Shown piece after piece: positions 26,354 to 34,399 of a stretch of DNA of 48,672 nucleotides (position 1 is the first letter of the stretch; each line of letters opens with the position of its first letter). The translations under genes were made by a program, and so were the position numbers. Location of the stretch: assembly GCF_016863395.1 (NCBI RefSeq), contig NZ_BOOU01000035.1, forward strand, positions 1 to 48,672. Direction: 5' to 3'. The stretch comes from Sphaerisporangium rufum. Its GTDB lineage: Bacteria; Actinomycetota; Actinomycetes; Streptosporangiales; Streptosporangiaceae. The notes beneath the pieces were generated by a model, which did not search any database, was not told the DNA's origin, and saw only the letters and a list, made by a program, of their open reading frames with translations.

Positions 26354-27847
26354 ATGATCGCCCTCCCCCGGGACGGATCCGTCCCCGCGCCGGGCACCCC
26401 CGAGTACGCGAGGCGGCTCCGGCACGCCTGGCGGGTCTGCTCGGTCACCTGCCTCGGTCTGGCCCTCATCGGCGTGAACACCAGCACCCTCAACGTGGCG
26501 CTGCCCGCGGTCGTCCGGCACTTCGACGCCGGGGCGTTCGCCGCCTCCTGGATCCTGCTGTCCTACCTGCTGGTCAGCACCGCGACGCTGGTCTTCTTCG
26601 GCCGGGTGGCCGACCTGCTCGGCCGGCGGGAGGTCTACCTGGCGGGGTTCGCGCTGTTCACCGCCGGCTCGCTGCTGGCCGGGCTGGCGCCGGGCACGGG
26701 TTTCCTGATCGGGATGCGGGCCCTGCAGGCGCTCGGCACCGCGATGATCCTGGCGAACGGCACGGTGATCATCACCGCCGCGTTCCCGCCGGACCGGCTC
26801 AGCCAGGGCATGGGGGTCTACATCGGCACGCTGTCGGTGGCCCAGCTGGCCGGACCGGCGCTCGGCGGCCTCATCGTGCAGGCCGCCGGCTGGCAGTGGG
26901 TGTTCTGGGTCAACGTCCCTCCCGGGCTGGCCGCGCTGGTCTGGGGGTGGGCGACGCTGCGGCGGGTGCCGCCGGCGCCCCGCACCCCGGTGGACGCGGG
27001 CGGCAACCTGCTGGTGTTCGCCGCGCTGTGCGCGGTGCTCGTCGCGCTGTCGGAGGCCGGGTCGCGGGGCCCGGCGAGCCCGGTGGCGGTGGCCGGCGGC
27101 GCGGTGTTCCTGGTGCTGGTGCCGGTGCTGGTCGCCGTGGAGCGGCGGGTGACGCATCCGGTGCTGGACCCGAGGCTGTTCGGCGGCCGGATGCTGGCCT
27201 TCGCCAACCTGGCGTCGTTCTGCGCGGCGCTGGCGCGGTCGGCGTTGATCCTGCTGGTCTCGCTCTACTTCCAGGCGGCGCGCGGCGCGGACGCGTTCAC
27301 CGCGGCGCTCGCGGTGCTGCCGGTGCCGATCGGCATGGCGGTGGCCTCGCCGGTCGCGGGCGCGCTCGGCCGCCGGGTCTCCCCCTACGCGCTGTCGGCG
27401 GGCGGGTGCCTGCTCGGCTTCGCCGGGCTGCTCGGGCTGGCGCTGTCCATCGGGCCGGCCACGCCGTACTGGGCGGTCGGCACCTGCCTGTTCCTGGCGG
27501 GGTGCGGCAGCGGCGCCTTCCTGACCGGCAACACCACGCAGGTGATGAGCGCGCTGCCCCCGGGGGGCCTCGGCGTGGTCAACGGCTTCCGGCTCATGGT
27601 GATGAACGTCGGCATCGTCCTCGGCATCGCGACCACGCTGAGCGTGCTGACCGGCGGGCTCGCCCCGGCGGCCCGCGACCTGGTGTACGCCGGGACGCTG
27701 TCGCGGCTGTCCCCGGAGGCCGTGGGCCTGCTGATGGCGGGCTTCCAGCGAACCTATCTCGTGCTGGCGGCGGTGATGCTGGCCGCGCTGGCCAGTGCCC
27801 TGCTCGCCGTATCCCGGCGGGCGGCCCGGGGCGGCGCACCGCGATGA
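26354..27847 (+). CDS. MFS transporter, DHA2 (14-helix) drug exporter type
   Basis: Proton-driven exporter of 497 residues with about 14 predicted membrane helices. Motif A is GRVADLLGRREVYLAGF between helices 2 and 3, motif C-like GPALGGLIVQAAGWQWVFWVNVPPG lies at helices 5-6 (residues about 168-193), and motif D1-like NTSTLNVALPA is in helix 1. ATG 26354 lacks a Shine-Dalgarno sequence but lies six bases after CACACT, a weak -10, so may be leaderless. It converges on the TetR gene with only six bases between stops. The substrate is unknown. Confidence 0.85.
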   Translation: MIALPRDGSVPAPGTPEYARRLRHAWRVCSVTCLGLALIGVNTSTLNVALPAVVRHFDAGAFAASWILLSYLLVSTATLVFFGRVADLLGRREVYLAGFALFTAGSLLAGLAPGTGFLIGMRALQALGTAMILANGTVIITAAFPPDRLSQGMGVYIGTLSVAQLAGPALGGLIVQAAGWQWVFWVNVPPGLAALVWGWATLRRVPPAPRTPVDAGGNLLVFAALCAVLVALSEAGSRGPASPVAVAGGAVFLVLVPVLVAVERRVTHPVLDPRLFGGRMLAFANLASFCAALARSALILLVSLYFQAARGADAFTAALAVLPVPIGMAVASPVAGALGRRVSPYALSAGGCLLGFAGLLGLALSIGPATPYWAVGTCLFLAGCGSGAFLTGNTTQVMSALPPGGLGVVNGFRLMVMNVGIVLGIATTLSVLTGGLAPAARDLVYAGTLSRLSPEAVGLLMAGFQRTYLVLAAVMLAALASALLAVSRRAARGGAPR

Positions 27848-27853
27848 AGGGGG

Positions 27854-28564
27854 TCAGCGCGGCGCCGCGGCGGCATCGCCGCCGGCCTGGCCCGCGCGCC
27901 CGGCGACGTTGCGCTCCGCGAGGGCGTCGACCCCGCCGAGCAGCAGGTTCACCCCGACGTCGAAATACTCCGCCATGTCGGGCGGCTCGCAGAGCGTCCG
28001 GGCATAACTGATCATGCATGGATAGCGGTCCGGCGGCAGCGACTCCATCCGCAGCCGGAGCAGCCGCCGGTACTCCTCGGCCTCCTCGGGGGTGGTCGCC
28101 TGCCGGCCCGGCCGGTTGTTCACCAGGCCGATGGCACCGTGCAGCAGGTACATCGAGATGTAGTCGCTCTCGCGGAGCGTGAAGCCGGCGGACGTCAGCA
28201 CCTCCAGCACCACCTCGGTCGCCCGGCGGAAGCTCTCCAGCTCCCGTTTCTCCGGGACGGCGGCCAGCAGGTCGGGCAGGCACGGATGCTCGCGCATCGC
28301 GCCGACCAGCGCCTCGACCATGACGCGCAACCGCCGCCGCCAGCCGTCACCCGGCGTGAGGTCGGCGGTCACCCGGTCCAGCAGGTGGTCGGCCATCGCG
28401 GCCACCAGCTCGTCCTTGTTGGTGAAGTGCCAGTACAGGGCCATCGGCGTGACGCCCAGCCGGCCGGCGAGCCGGCGGATCGTCACCGCGCCGGCGCCCT
28501 CCTGGTCGGCGAGCGCGAGCGCCGCGTCGATCACCGTCTCCCGGGTCAGCTTATCTGCGGCCAC
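27854..28564 (-). CDS. TetR/AcrR family regulator (TetR_C-type ligand domain)
   Basis: Repressor-like protein of 236 residues. The helix-turn-helix is TIRRLAGRLGVTPMALYWHFTNKDELV (residues about 25-51), followed by the ligand-binding domain with DLLAAVPEKRELESFRRATE. The C-terminal domain resembles the classical tetracycline-repressor type. GTG 28564 is chosen over the longer frame (to 28663) because it gives the family N-terminus and sits six bases after TATGGT; the longer N-terminus would be read from the operator itself. Divergent from a DHA2 exporter, with a dense GTAC palindrome between them, so it probably represses that exporter and itself. Confidence 0.87.
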   Translation of the reverse strand: MAADKLTRETVIDAALALADQEGAGAVTIRRLAGRLGVTPMALYWHFTNKDELVAAMADHLLDRVTADLTPGDGWRRRLRVMVEALVGAMREHPCLPDLLAAVPEKRELESFRRATEVVLEVLTSAGFTLRESDYISMYLLHGAIGLVNNRPGRQATTPEEAEEYRRLLRLRMESLPPDRYPCMISYARTLCEPPDMAEYFDVGVNLLLGGVDALAERNVAGRAGQAGGDAAAAPR

Positions 28565-28570
28565 TTGACA

Positions 28571-28576
28571 ACCATA
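28571..28576 (-). promoter_or_regulatory. -10 box TATGGT, leaderless tetR-type gene
   Basis: On the minus strand TATGGT ends six bases before GTG 28564. A TTGTAC 18 bases upstream could be the -35 and lies inside the palindrome. Confidence 0.5.
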
Positions 28577-28580
28577 CGCC

Positions 28581-28624
28581 GTACACGTTCTCCTGTACAA
28601 CGTACATGTACGTCGTACAAGTAC
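28581..28624. promoter_or_regulatory. Operator cluster: six GTAC elements with a 26-bp near-perfect palindrome
   Basis: GTAC occurs at 28581, 28595, 28602, 28608, 28615 and 28621, the last five spaced 6-7 bp. Positions 28594-28619 form a 26-bp palindrome with one mismatched pair, centred on ACGTACATGTACGT. It fills the promoter region between the divergent TetR regulator and exporter and is the obvious regulator binding site. The repeated element suggests more than one dimer binds. Confidence 0.75.
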
Positions 28625-28641
28625 AGCGTAGAGGGGATCCG

Positions 28642-30168
28642 ATGAATCGCCGGTGGTTCGCATTGGTGGCGGTGTCGCTCGCCACCTTCATGACCTATCT
28701 CGACAACAACATCGTCAACGTGGCACTGCCCACCATCCAGCGGGAACTGGGGCTCTCGCTGGCCCAGCTGGAGTGGATCGTCAGCGGCTACATGCTGGTC
28801 TTCGCCGGCCTGCTGATGGCCGGCGGGCGGCTGGCCGACGTGTTCGGCCCGCGCCGGGTGTACCTCGCCGGGCTGATCGCCTTCACCCTGGCGTCCGTCG
28901 CGGCCGGCCTGGCCGGCGACGCCACCGTGCTGATCGCCGCCCGCGGGCTGCAGGGCGCCGGCGCCGCGCTGCTGACCCCGGCCGCGCTGGCCTTGATCCC
29001 GCTGATCTTCCCCGACACCCGGGAGCGCGGCATCGCGTTCGGCGTCTGGAGCGCCATCGCCGCCCTCGCCCTCGCCCTCGGCCCGCTGAGCGGTGGCGTG
29101 ATCAGCGACAACCTCTCCTGGGGATGGATCTTCCTGATCAACCTGCCGCTCGGCGTCGCGACCTTCGCGCTCGCGACCTGGACGATCCCCGCGGACGGCG
29201 CGCGCCGGCGGCACCGGTTCGACGTGCCCGGCATCGCCGCCTCGGGGGTGGCGCTGACCGCGCTCACCTACGCGCTCATCGAGGGCGAGCAGCGCGGCTG
29301 GACCTCCGGCGTCATCCTCGGCTCGTTCGCGCTCGCCGCGCTCGCCGCCGCCGCGTTCCTGGTGATCGAGCGGCGCACCGCCGAGCCGATGATCGACCTG
29401 TCGCTGTTCCGGGTGCGCGTCTTCGGCGGCGGCCTGCTGTCCATGGGCCTGTGGGCGTTCGGCGTGTTCGGCATCTACTTCTTCACCGCGCTGTGGCTGC
29501 AGAACGTCCTCGGGTTCTCGCCCACCGAGGCCGGTGCGGCGTTCGTCCCGATGGCCCTGCTGATGTCGGTGCTGGCCATCGTCACCCCGCGGCTGGCCGC
29601 CCGGGTCGGCACCGGGCCGACCGTGGCGGGCGGGCTCGGCCTGATGGCCGTCGCGGTGCTCGGGCTGTCCTTCGTCGGCGAGCACGGCGGCTACGGCGAG
29701 CTGTTCCCCTGGCTGATGCTGTACGGCCTGGGCGCGGGCATGGTCGTGCCGCTGACCGCCGCCATCCTCGGGTCGCTGCCGCCCGGCCGCGGCGGGGTGG
29801 CCTCCAGCGTGCTGAACGTCTCCCGCGAGGTGTTCGGGCTGCTCGGCATCACCGTGCTGGGCGCGGTGCTGCACGCCGGGCAGAACGCGGCGATCGCCGG
29901 CGGCGCCGGACCGGCCGCGGGCTTCCTGTCCGGTTACCGGCTCGCCCTGGTCGTCGCGAGCGCCATCGTCGCGCTCGGCGTGCCGGTCAGCCTGGTCGCC
30001 CTGCGCGCCCGCCGCGCCGCCGGTGCGCCCGCCCCCGCCCCGTCCTCCGCCCCGTCCTCCGCCCCGTCCTCCGCCCCGTCCTCCGCCCCGTCCTCCGCCC
30101 CGTCCTCCGCTCCGTCCTCCGCTCCGGCCCCGGCGCCCGCGCCCGTCCCGGCCGAACCGGTGGGCTGA
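28642..30168 (+). CDS. MFS transporter, DHA2/EmrB-QacA type, with repetitive C-terminal tail
   Basis: Drug:proton antiporter of 508 residues with about 14 helices. Motif D1 is LDNNIVNVALPTIQ in helix 1, motif A GRLADVFGPRRVYLAG, and a motif C-like glycine-rich stretch GPLSGGVISDNLSWGWIF near helix 5. The last about 45 residues form a low-complexity tail of repeated APSS units then APAPAPVPAEP, probably cytosolic and disordered. ATG 28642 follows GAGGGG by five bases. Divergent from a TetR regulator with shared operators, so likely induced by a ligand of that regulator. Confidence 0.88.
   Translation: MNRRWFALVAVSLATFMTYLDNNIVNVALPTIQRELGLSLAQLEWIVSGYMLVFAGLLMAGGRLADVFGPRRVYLAGLIAFTLASVAAGLAGDATVLIAARGLQGAGAALLTPAALALIPLIFPDTRERGIAFGVWSAIAALALALGPLSGGVISDNLSWGWIFLINLPLGVATFALATWTIPADGARRRHRFDVPGIAASGVALTALTYALIEGEQRGWTSGVILGSFALAALAAAAFLVIERRTAEPMIDLSLFRVRVFGGGLLSMGLWAFGVFGIYFFTALWLQNVLGFSPTEAGAAFVPMALLMSVLAIVTPRLAARVGTGPTVAGGLGLMAVAVLGLSFVGEHGGYGELFPWLMLYGLGAGMVVPLTAAILGSLPPGRGGVASSVLNVSREVFGLLGITVLGAVLHAGQNAAIAGGAGPAAGFLSGYRLALVVASAIVALGVPVSLVALRARRAAGAPAPAPSSAPSSAPSSAPSSAPSSAPSSAPSSAPAPAPAPVPAEPVG
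30037..30120 (+). repeat. 12-bp in-frame tandem repeat, seven units
   Basis: Seven consecutive units of GCCCCGTCCTCC, the last with one C-to-T change, followed by a degenerate part unit. Each encodes Ala-Pro-Ser-Ser in the exporter tail. The near-identity of the units suggests recent expansion and probable length variation between strains. Confidence 0.9.
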
Positions 30169-30175
30169 GCGCCAC

Positions 30176-30215
30176 GACCGCGCCGCATGTCCAGCCGCTG
30201 GACGGTGGCGCGGTC
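30176..30215 (+). terminator. Nested terminator hairpin after the exporter
   Basis: Outer 9-bp stem GACCGCGCC / GGCGCGGTC encloses an inner stem GTCCAG-CCG-CTGGAC. It begins eight bases after the exporter stop. Confidence 0.65.
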
Positions 30216-30322
30216 ACCCCTCCTCGGCCGGCCCGTTGATCAGCTTAAATGTGTCGTTATCCCATCGTTAGCCAGCAGGGATGCACTTACCAGGCGTTTC
30301 GGTTGTCACACCTGTAGACCCC

Positions 30323-30344
30323 GTACCGGCTGTTGATCCGGTAC
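30323..30344 (+). promoter_or_regulatory. Inverted repeat upstream of the L,D-transpeptidase gene
   Basis: GTACCGG-N8-CCGGTAC, a perfect 7-bp inverted repeat 26 bases before the GTG start. It resembles a dimer binding site. A similar but shorter GTACC-N10-GGTAC lies before bkdA. Confidence 0.4.
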
Positions 30345-30369
30345 GAAGCGCGTATATCAGGAGTAAACC

Positions 30370-31437
30370 GTGAACCCCCTCAAGCGGACGGCCAGTACCT
30401 GCCTGGCCTTCCTCGCCCTCGCCACCCTGGCTGCCTGCTCGGCCGACCCGCCCGCCGCCGGAACGGCCTCCGGCGCCCCACGCGCGGCGGCCCCGAGCAC
30501 CAGCGCAGCCACGCCTTCGGCGCCGGGTGCGACGCAGGGGGCACGGTCGGCCGCCCGGCCGGCGAGCGCGGGCATGCGCGCCCGCAAGCCCATCCTCGGC
30601 ATCGCCGACATCACCCCCATGGGCGAGAAGTCGGAGAAGATCGGCGTCGGCGCCCCGATCATCGTCACCTTCGACCGCAAGGTGCGCGACCGCGCCGCCG
30701 CCGAGGCCGCGCTGGAGGTGCGCCCGGAGCACCCGGTCGAGGGCGCCTGGCGCTGGGTGTCGGACCGGCAGGTCGTCTACCGGACCCGAACCTACTGGCG
30801 GGCGCACCAGAAGGTGCTGCTGAGCGCCCACTTGTCGCAGATCCCGGGGAACGAGGGCGCCAAGGACGTCTCCCGCCGGTTCGCCATCGGCACGGCGAAC
30901 GTCTCCGTCGTCGACACCCGCAAGCACGTGATGAAGGTGCGCCGGGACGGCCGGCTCGCCAAGACCATCCCGATCAGCGCGGGCAGCGGTGGTCTGGTGC
31001 GCAACGGGGTGGACGTCTACCTGACCACCAGCGGCGTCCACCTGGCCATGGGCAAGAAGCGGGTGGAGACCATGACGTCGGCATGGCTGGGGGTGACCGA
31101 CCCCAAGGACCCGCTGTACTACAAGCTGGAGATCCCGTGGGCGGTCCGCATCTCCAGCAGCGGCGAGTACGTCCACCAGAGCGCCGGCGCCTACCAGTTC
31201 CTCGGCCGGTCCAACCAGAGCCACGGCTGCGTGCGCGCCACCCCCGCGGGCGCCAAGTGGTTCTACGGGATCTCCCAGCGCGGTGACGTCGTCAAGGTCA
31301 CCGGCACCAAGCGCAAGCTCGACTGGCGCAACGGCTGGAGCTATTGGCAGCTGACCTGGACCCAGTGGAAGAAGGGCAGCGCCCTGCGCGCCCAGCCGTC
31401 CGCCACCCCCACCCCCACCACGGAGTCCCCCCGGTAA
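30370..31437 (+). CDS. L,D-transpeptidase lipoprotein (Ig-like plus YkuD domains)
   Basis: Cell-wall enzyme of 355 residues that would form 3-3 peptidoglycan cross-links or attach proteins to peptidoglycan. Signal peptide with lipobox LAAC, lipidated Cys23; Ala/Ser/Pro-rich linker to about 70; an Ig-like domain (about 75-175, PIIVTFDRKV); and the YkuD catalytic domain (about 180-320) with His285 and nucleophile Cys287 in SHGCVR. A Trp-rich C-terminal extension WRNGWSYWQLTWTQW follows, as in mycobacterial Ldt proteins. GTG 30370 has AGGAG six bases upstream. It acts outside the membrane. Single gene, convergent with the PhoX gene. Confidence 0.9.
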   Translation: MNPLKRTASTCLAFLALATLAACSADPPAAGTASGAPRAAAPSTSAATPSAPGATQGARSAARPASAGMRARKPILGIADITPMGEKSEKIGVGAPIIVTFDRKVRDRAAAEAALEVRPEHPVEGAWRWVSDRQVVYRTRTYWRAHQKVLLSAHLSQIPGNEGAKDVSRRFAIGTANVSVVDTRKHVMKVRRDGRLAKTIPISAGSGGLVRNGVDVYLTTSGVHLAMGKKRVETMTSAWLGVTDPKDPLYYKLEIPWAVRISSSGEYVHQSAGAYQFLGRSNQSHGCVRATPAGAKWFYGISQRGDVVKVTGTKRKLDWRNGWSYWQLTWTQWKKGSALRAQPSATPTPTTESPR

Positions 31438-31467
31438 CCGGCCGGGGTTTCACGTGAAGCACGGCCG

Positions 31468-31499
31468 GGGGTGGGCCGGGTCACGGCCCGGCCCACCCC
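31468..31499. terminator. Strong bidirectional terminator between convergent genes
   Basis: GGGGTGGGCCGGG, loop TCACGG, CCCGGCCCACCCC: a perfect 13-bp stem between the L,D-transpeptidase and PhoX genes. A separate perfect palindrome TTCACGTGAA lies at 31449-31458. Confidence 0.7.
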
Positions 31500-31507
31500 G
31501 GCGGGCT

Positions 31508-33598
31508 TCACGAGCCGATCCGCTCTCCCCCGGGGTGCCAGACCACCGCGACGGACGGGCGCGGCTGGGCGGCGCCGCCGTCCGGCCAGTGGCTGGCCGG
31601 CGCGTCGGGTGAGGCGCCGGTGATCTCCCCCGGGTGCTGGACCGCGACGAACAGGCTGAGCCCGTCCGCGGTGACCAGCGGGCCGCATGCCTCGGCGCCG
31701 CGCGGGACGGTGAGGAACTGCCGCACCCGGCCCCGCTCCGGACCCCGCACCGGCATCGCGAAGATCCCGTCGTTGGCGCCGAGCGCGTTGCCGTCGGTGG
31801 CGATCCACAGATTGCCCGCCGGGTCGATGGCGAGGTTGTCCGGGCAGGAGATCGGCGACACCTGGCCGCGGTCGTACCCGGCGAAGTAGGTGGCCGGATC
31901 GGCCGGGTCGCCGCAGACCAGCGGGACCGCCCAGCCGAACGAGGTCGCGCCCGCGTCGCCGCCCCGCTCGGAGATCTCCAGCAGGTGGCCGTGCTTGTTG
32001 TTCGCCCGCGGATTGGCCTCGTCGGCGTCCGTCGCCGTACGGCGGGTGTTGTTGGTGAGCGCCACGTAGACCGCGCCGGTCACCGGATTCCGCTCGATGT
32101 CCTCGGGCCGGTCCATCTTGGTGGCACCGGCCTTGTCCGCGGCGATCCGGGTGTGGACCAGCACCTCGGCGGCGGTCATGCCGGCCACGAAGGACCGGTC
32201 ACCGCGCACCAGCGGGATCCAGCTGCCGGCGCCGTCGAAGCCGCCGTCGGCGGGCAGGCGGCCCGATCCGTCGATCTCGACGGCCGGGCTGTCGCCGGTG
32301 AACCTGGCCACGTAAAGGGTGCCCTGGTCGAGCAGCGTCCGGTTGTGCCGGTCGAAGCCGGGGACGAACCGCCCGTCGGACACGAACTTGTAGATGTACT
32401 CGAACCGGCCGTCGTCCCCCATGTAGACCGCGACGCGGCCGTCCCGGGTGAGCGTGGTGGTGGCGGCCTCGTGCGCGAAGCGGCCCAGCGCGGTGCGCTT
32501 CACCGGCGCGGCGTCGGGGTCGAACGGGTCGATCTCCACCACCCAGCCGAACCTGTTCACCTCGTTGGGATGCCGGGCGAGGTCGAAGCGCTCGTCGGCC
32601 CGGTCGAACCGCCGGCTGCCGGCCGGCACCGCGACGGCGGTGTCCACGCCGTACCGGGCCAGGAAGGGCTTGCGGTCCTCCGGTACGCCGTTGCCGCCGA
32701 CGAAGTACTGGTTCCAGTTCTCCTCGCCGCTCAGCACCGTCCGCCACGGCGTCGTGCCGCCCGAGCAGTTGTTCAGCATGCCGTACACGGTGGTGCCACG
32801 CGGGTCGGCGGCCGTCCGGAGCAGCTCCGAGCCGGCGGCCGGGCCGGTCAGGCGCATCTCGGTACGGGCGGTGACCCGGCGGTTGTACCGGCGGCGACCC
32901 CGGGTGACCAGCCGCCACTCGCCGCCGCGGCCGGCCCGCTCGATCTCCACCACCGAACCGCCGTGCGCGGCCATCGCGATCTCGATCAGCTCGACCGGGG
33001 CGGTGTCCCCGCCCGGGTAGCCGCGGAACATGAGTTCCTCGTCGGTGTACTCGTGGTTCACCCACAGCAGGCCGCGATCGCGGCCCAGCGGGAAGAAGGT
33101 GACGAAGTCGCAGTTGTACCCGAACTGCCGGGCCTGCGCCCGGCTCGTCTGGGCATCGAAGTCGAACTCCGGCGCGCCCGGCAGCACCGGGTCGCCCCAG
33201 CGGACCACCACCGAGGAGCGATAGCCGTCCGCCACGGTGAGCGCGTCGGCGGTGTTCGGCGCCACCGCGGTGAACCGCAGCCTGCCGGGTTGCCGGGCGC
33301 CGGTCGCCGCGGCGGCGTCCGGGCCACCGGGATCGGCGGCGGGACCGGCGGCGGCGGGTCCCGCCGTGCCCGCGACGCCCGCGACGGCGACCAGCGTGCC
33401 GAGCGTCCCGGCGCGCAGCGCCCCCCGGCGGGACAGGGTGCCGGCCAGCACGTCGGCGAAGTACGGGTTGCCGCTGGTGTTGGGGGTCTCGTGGGCACAG
33501 GCGTCACCGCATCGGTAGCGGCACGTCATGGCGTCGCGGCCGCCCCCGCCCGGGGTGGCGACGAGGGGCAGTAGCCTGCGGGGCGACGAGTTCGCCAC
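31508..33598 (-). CDS. PhoX family phosphatase (DUF839), Tat-exported
   Basis: Predicted secreted metal-dependent alkaline phosphatase of 696 residues. N-terminal MTCRYRCGDACAHETPNTSGN followed by SRRGALRAGTLGTLVAVAG (Arg57-Arg58), a twin-arginine signal set unusually far from the start, as is normal in this family. The rest is a beta-propeller with WVNHEYTDEELMF, NNCSGGTTPWRTVLSGEENWNQY (about 240-265) and DRPEDIERNPVTGAVYVALTNN segments typical of PhoX metal sites. GTG 33598 follows GGAGG. PhoX enzymes use Ca/Fe and act on phosphomonoesters; phosphate regulation is likely, but I found no clear PHO box. Monocistronic. Confidence 0.85.
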   Translation of the reverse strand: MANSSPRRLLPLVATPGGGGRDAMTCRYRCGDACAHETPNTSGNPYFADVLAGTLSRRGALRAGTLGTLVAVAGVAGTAGPAAAGPAADPGGPDAAAATGARQPGRLRFTAVAPNTADALTVADGYRSSVVVRWGDPVLPGAPEFDFDAQTSRAQARQFGYNCDFVTFFPLGRDRGLLWVNHEYTDEELMFRGYPGGDTAPVELIEIAMAAHGGSVVEIERAGRGGEWRLVTRGRRRYNRRVTARTEMRLTGPAAGSELLRTAADPRGTTVYGMLNNCSGGTTPWRTVLSGEENWNQYFVGGNGVPEDRKPFLARYGVDTAVAVPAGSRRFDRADERFDLARHPNEVNRFGWVVEIDPFDPDAAPVKRTALGRFAHEAATTTLTRDGRVAVYMGDDGRFEYIYKFVSDGRFVPGFDRHNRTLLDQGTLYVARFTGDSPAVEIDGSGRLPADGGFDGAGSWIPLVRGDRSFVAGMTAAEVLVHTRIAADKAGATKMDRPEDIERNPVTGAVYVALTNNTRRTATDADEANPRANNKHGHLLEISERGGDAGATSFGWAVPLVCGDPADPATYFAGYDRGQVSPISCPDNLAIDPAGNLWIATDGNALGANDGIFAMPVRGPERGRVRQFLTVPRGAEACGPLVTADGLSLFVAVQHPGEITGASPDAPASHWPDGGAAQPRPSVAVVWHPGGERIGS

Positions 33599-33911
33599 GG
33601 GTCCTCCAGAAAACCGGTGTTCTGTCACGTCGACGGGACATTACGGTCAGCGGCCCAACGGAAGGTGAACCACGATCACCAGGGACATGAAACGTTCCCG
33701 GTCAGGCGCCCGCCCGGCACCAGGGCGGGCAGCTACGTGATCACCACGACCGGCACGCCGCCGGCACGTGGCCGGCCCAGCGGCGGGCGCGCCAGTAGGC
33801 ACGCCGGTGGGCACGGTGGCGGCCCGGCGATCGGCACCGTGACCGGGCAGGGCGACGGGCACGGTGACGGGCACGGTGACGGTCCCGCGATCGGCACGCC
33901 GGCGGGCACGG
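33599..33911. other. Non-coding stretch with degenerate GGCACG repeats
   Basis: No gene supported between the PhoX and sterol-carrier genes. From about 33750 to 33910 the sequence repeats GGCACG-like words; GACGGGCACGGT occurs twice in tandem at 33853-33876, and CGATCGGCAC twice nearby. Open frames through it are repeat-driven and not protein-like. Confidence 0.5.
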
Positions 33912-33923
33912 CAGGATGGGGGC

Positions 33924-34364
33924 GTGCCGACCCGCAGACCCGACCCCGACCGGATCCGTGCCGCGCTGGACTCCCAGCTCGCCGAGCTCGGTGAACCCGC
34001 CTACCAGGGCCCCGGCGACCGGCTGCCCGAGGCCGCCGTCCAGGCGGCGCTGCGCGCCTACGACCGAGGGCTGTCCCCCGATCGCGCCCTGGCCCGGCTC
34101 GCCGTCCGCCTGCTGCTGGACCGCCTCGCCGAGCTGGCGCCCGGCCGGTCGGTCGAGGTGCGGGTGCCGCCGTACGCCGCGGTGCAGTGCGTCGCCGGCC
34201 CCCGGCACACTCGCGGCACGCCGCCCAACGTGGTGGAGACCGACCCGCGCACCTGGCTGGAGCTCGCGACCGGCCGGCTCGGATGGGCCGAGGCGATGGC
34301 GGCCGGCCGGGTCAGCGCCAGCGGCGCCCGCGCCGACCTGTCGGAGCACCTGCCGGTGCGCTGA
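33924..34364 (+). CDS. Sterol carrier family protein (SCP2-like fold)
   Basis: A 146-residue cytosolic protein. The centre and end, [33 protein letters not shown] then [40 protein letters not shown] (split at about residue 115), match actinobacterial sterol-carrier-like proteins encoded next to purF. The substrate is unknown; members probably bind a small or lipid ligand. GTG 33924 lies six bases after CAGGAT, a variant -10, so the message may be leaderless. The frame extends upstream through repeats, which are rejected as coding. Convergent with the DUF4190 gene. Confidence 0.75.
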   Translation: MPTRRPDPDRIRAALDSQLAELGEPAYQGPGDRLPEAAVQAALRAYDRGLSPDRALARLAVRLLLDRLAELAPGRSVEVRVPPYAAVQCVAGPRHTRGTPPNVVETDPRTWLELATGRLGWAEAMAAGRVSASGARADLSEHLPVR

Positions 34365-34369
34365 TCCTT

Positions 34370-34390
34370 CCCGGGCCGGTGCCGCCCGGG
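34370..34390. terminator. Hairpin between convergent genes
   Basis: CCCGGGC, 7-nt loop, GCCCGGG, between the sterol-carrier and DUF4190 gene stops. Confidence 0.45.
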
Positions 34391-34399
34391 TCCGCGGGA

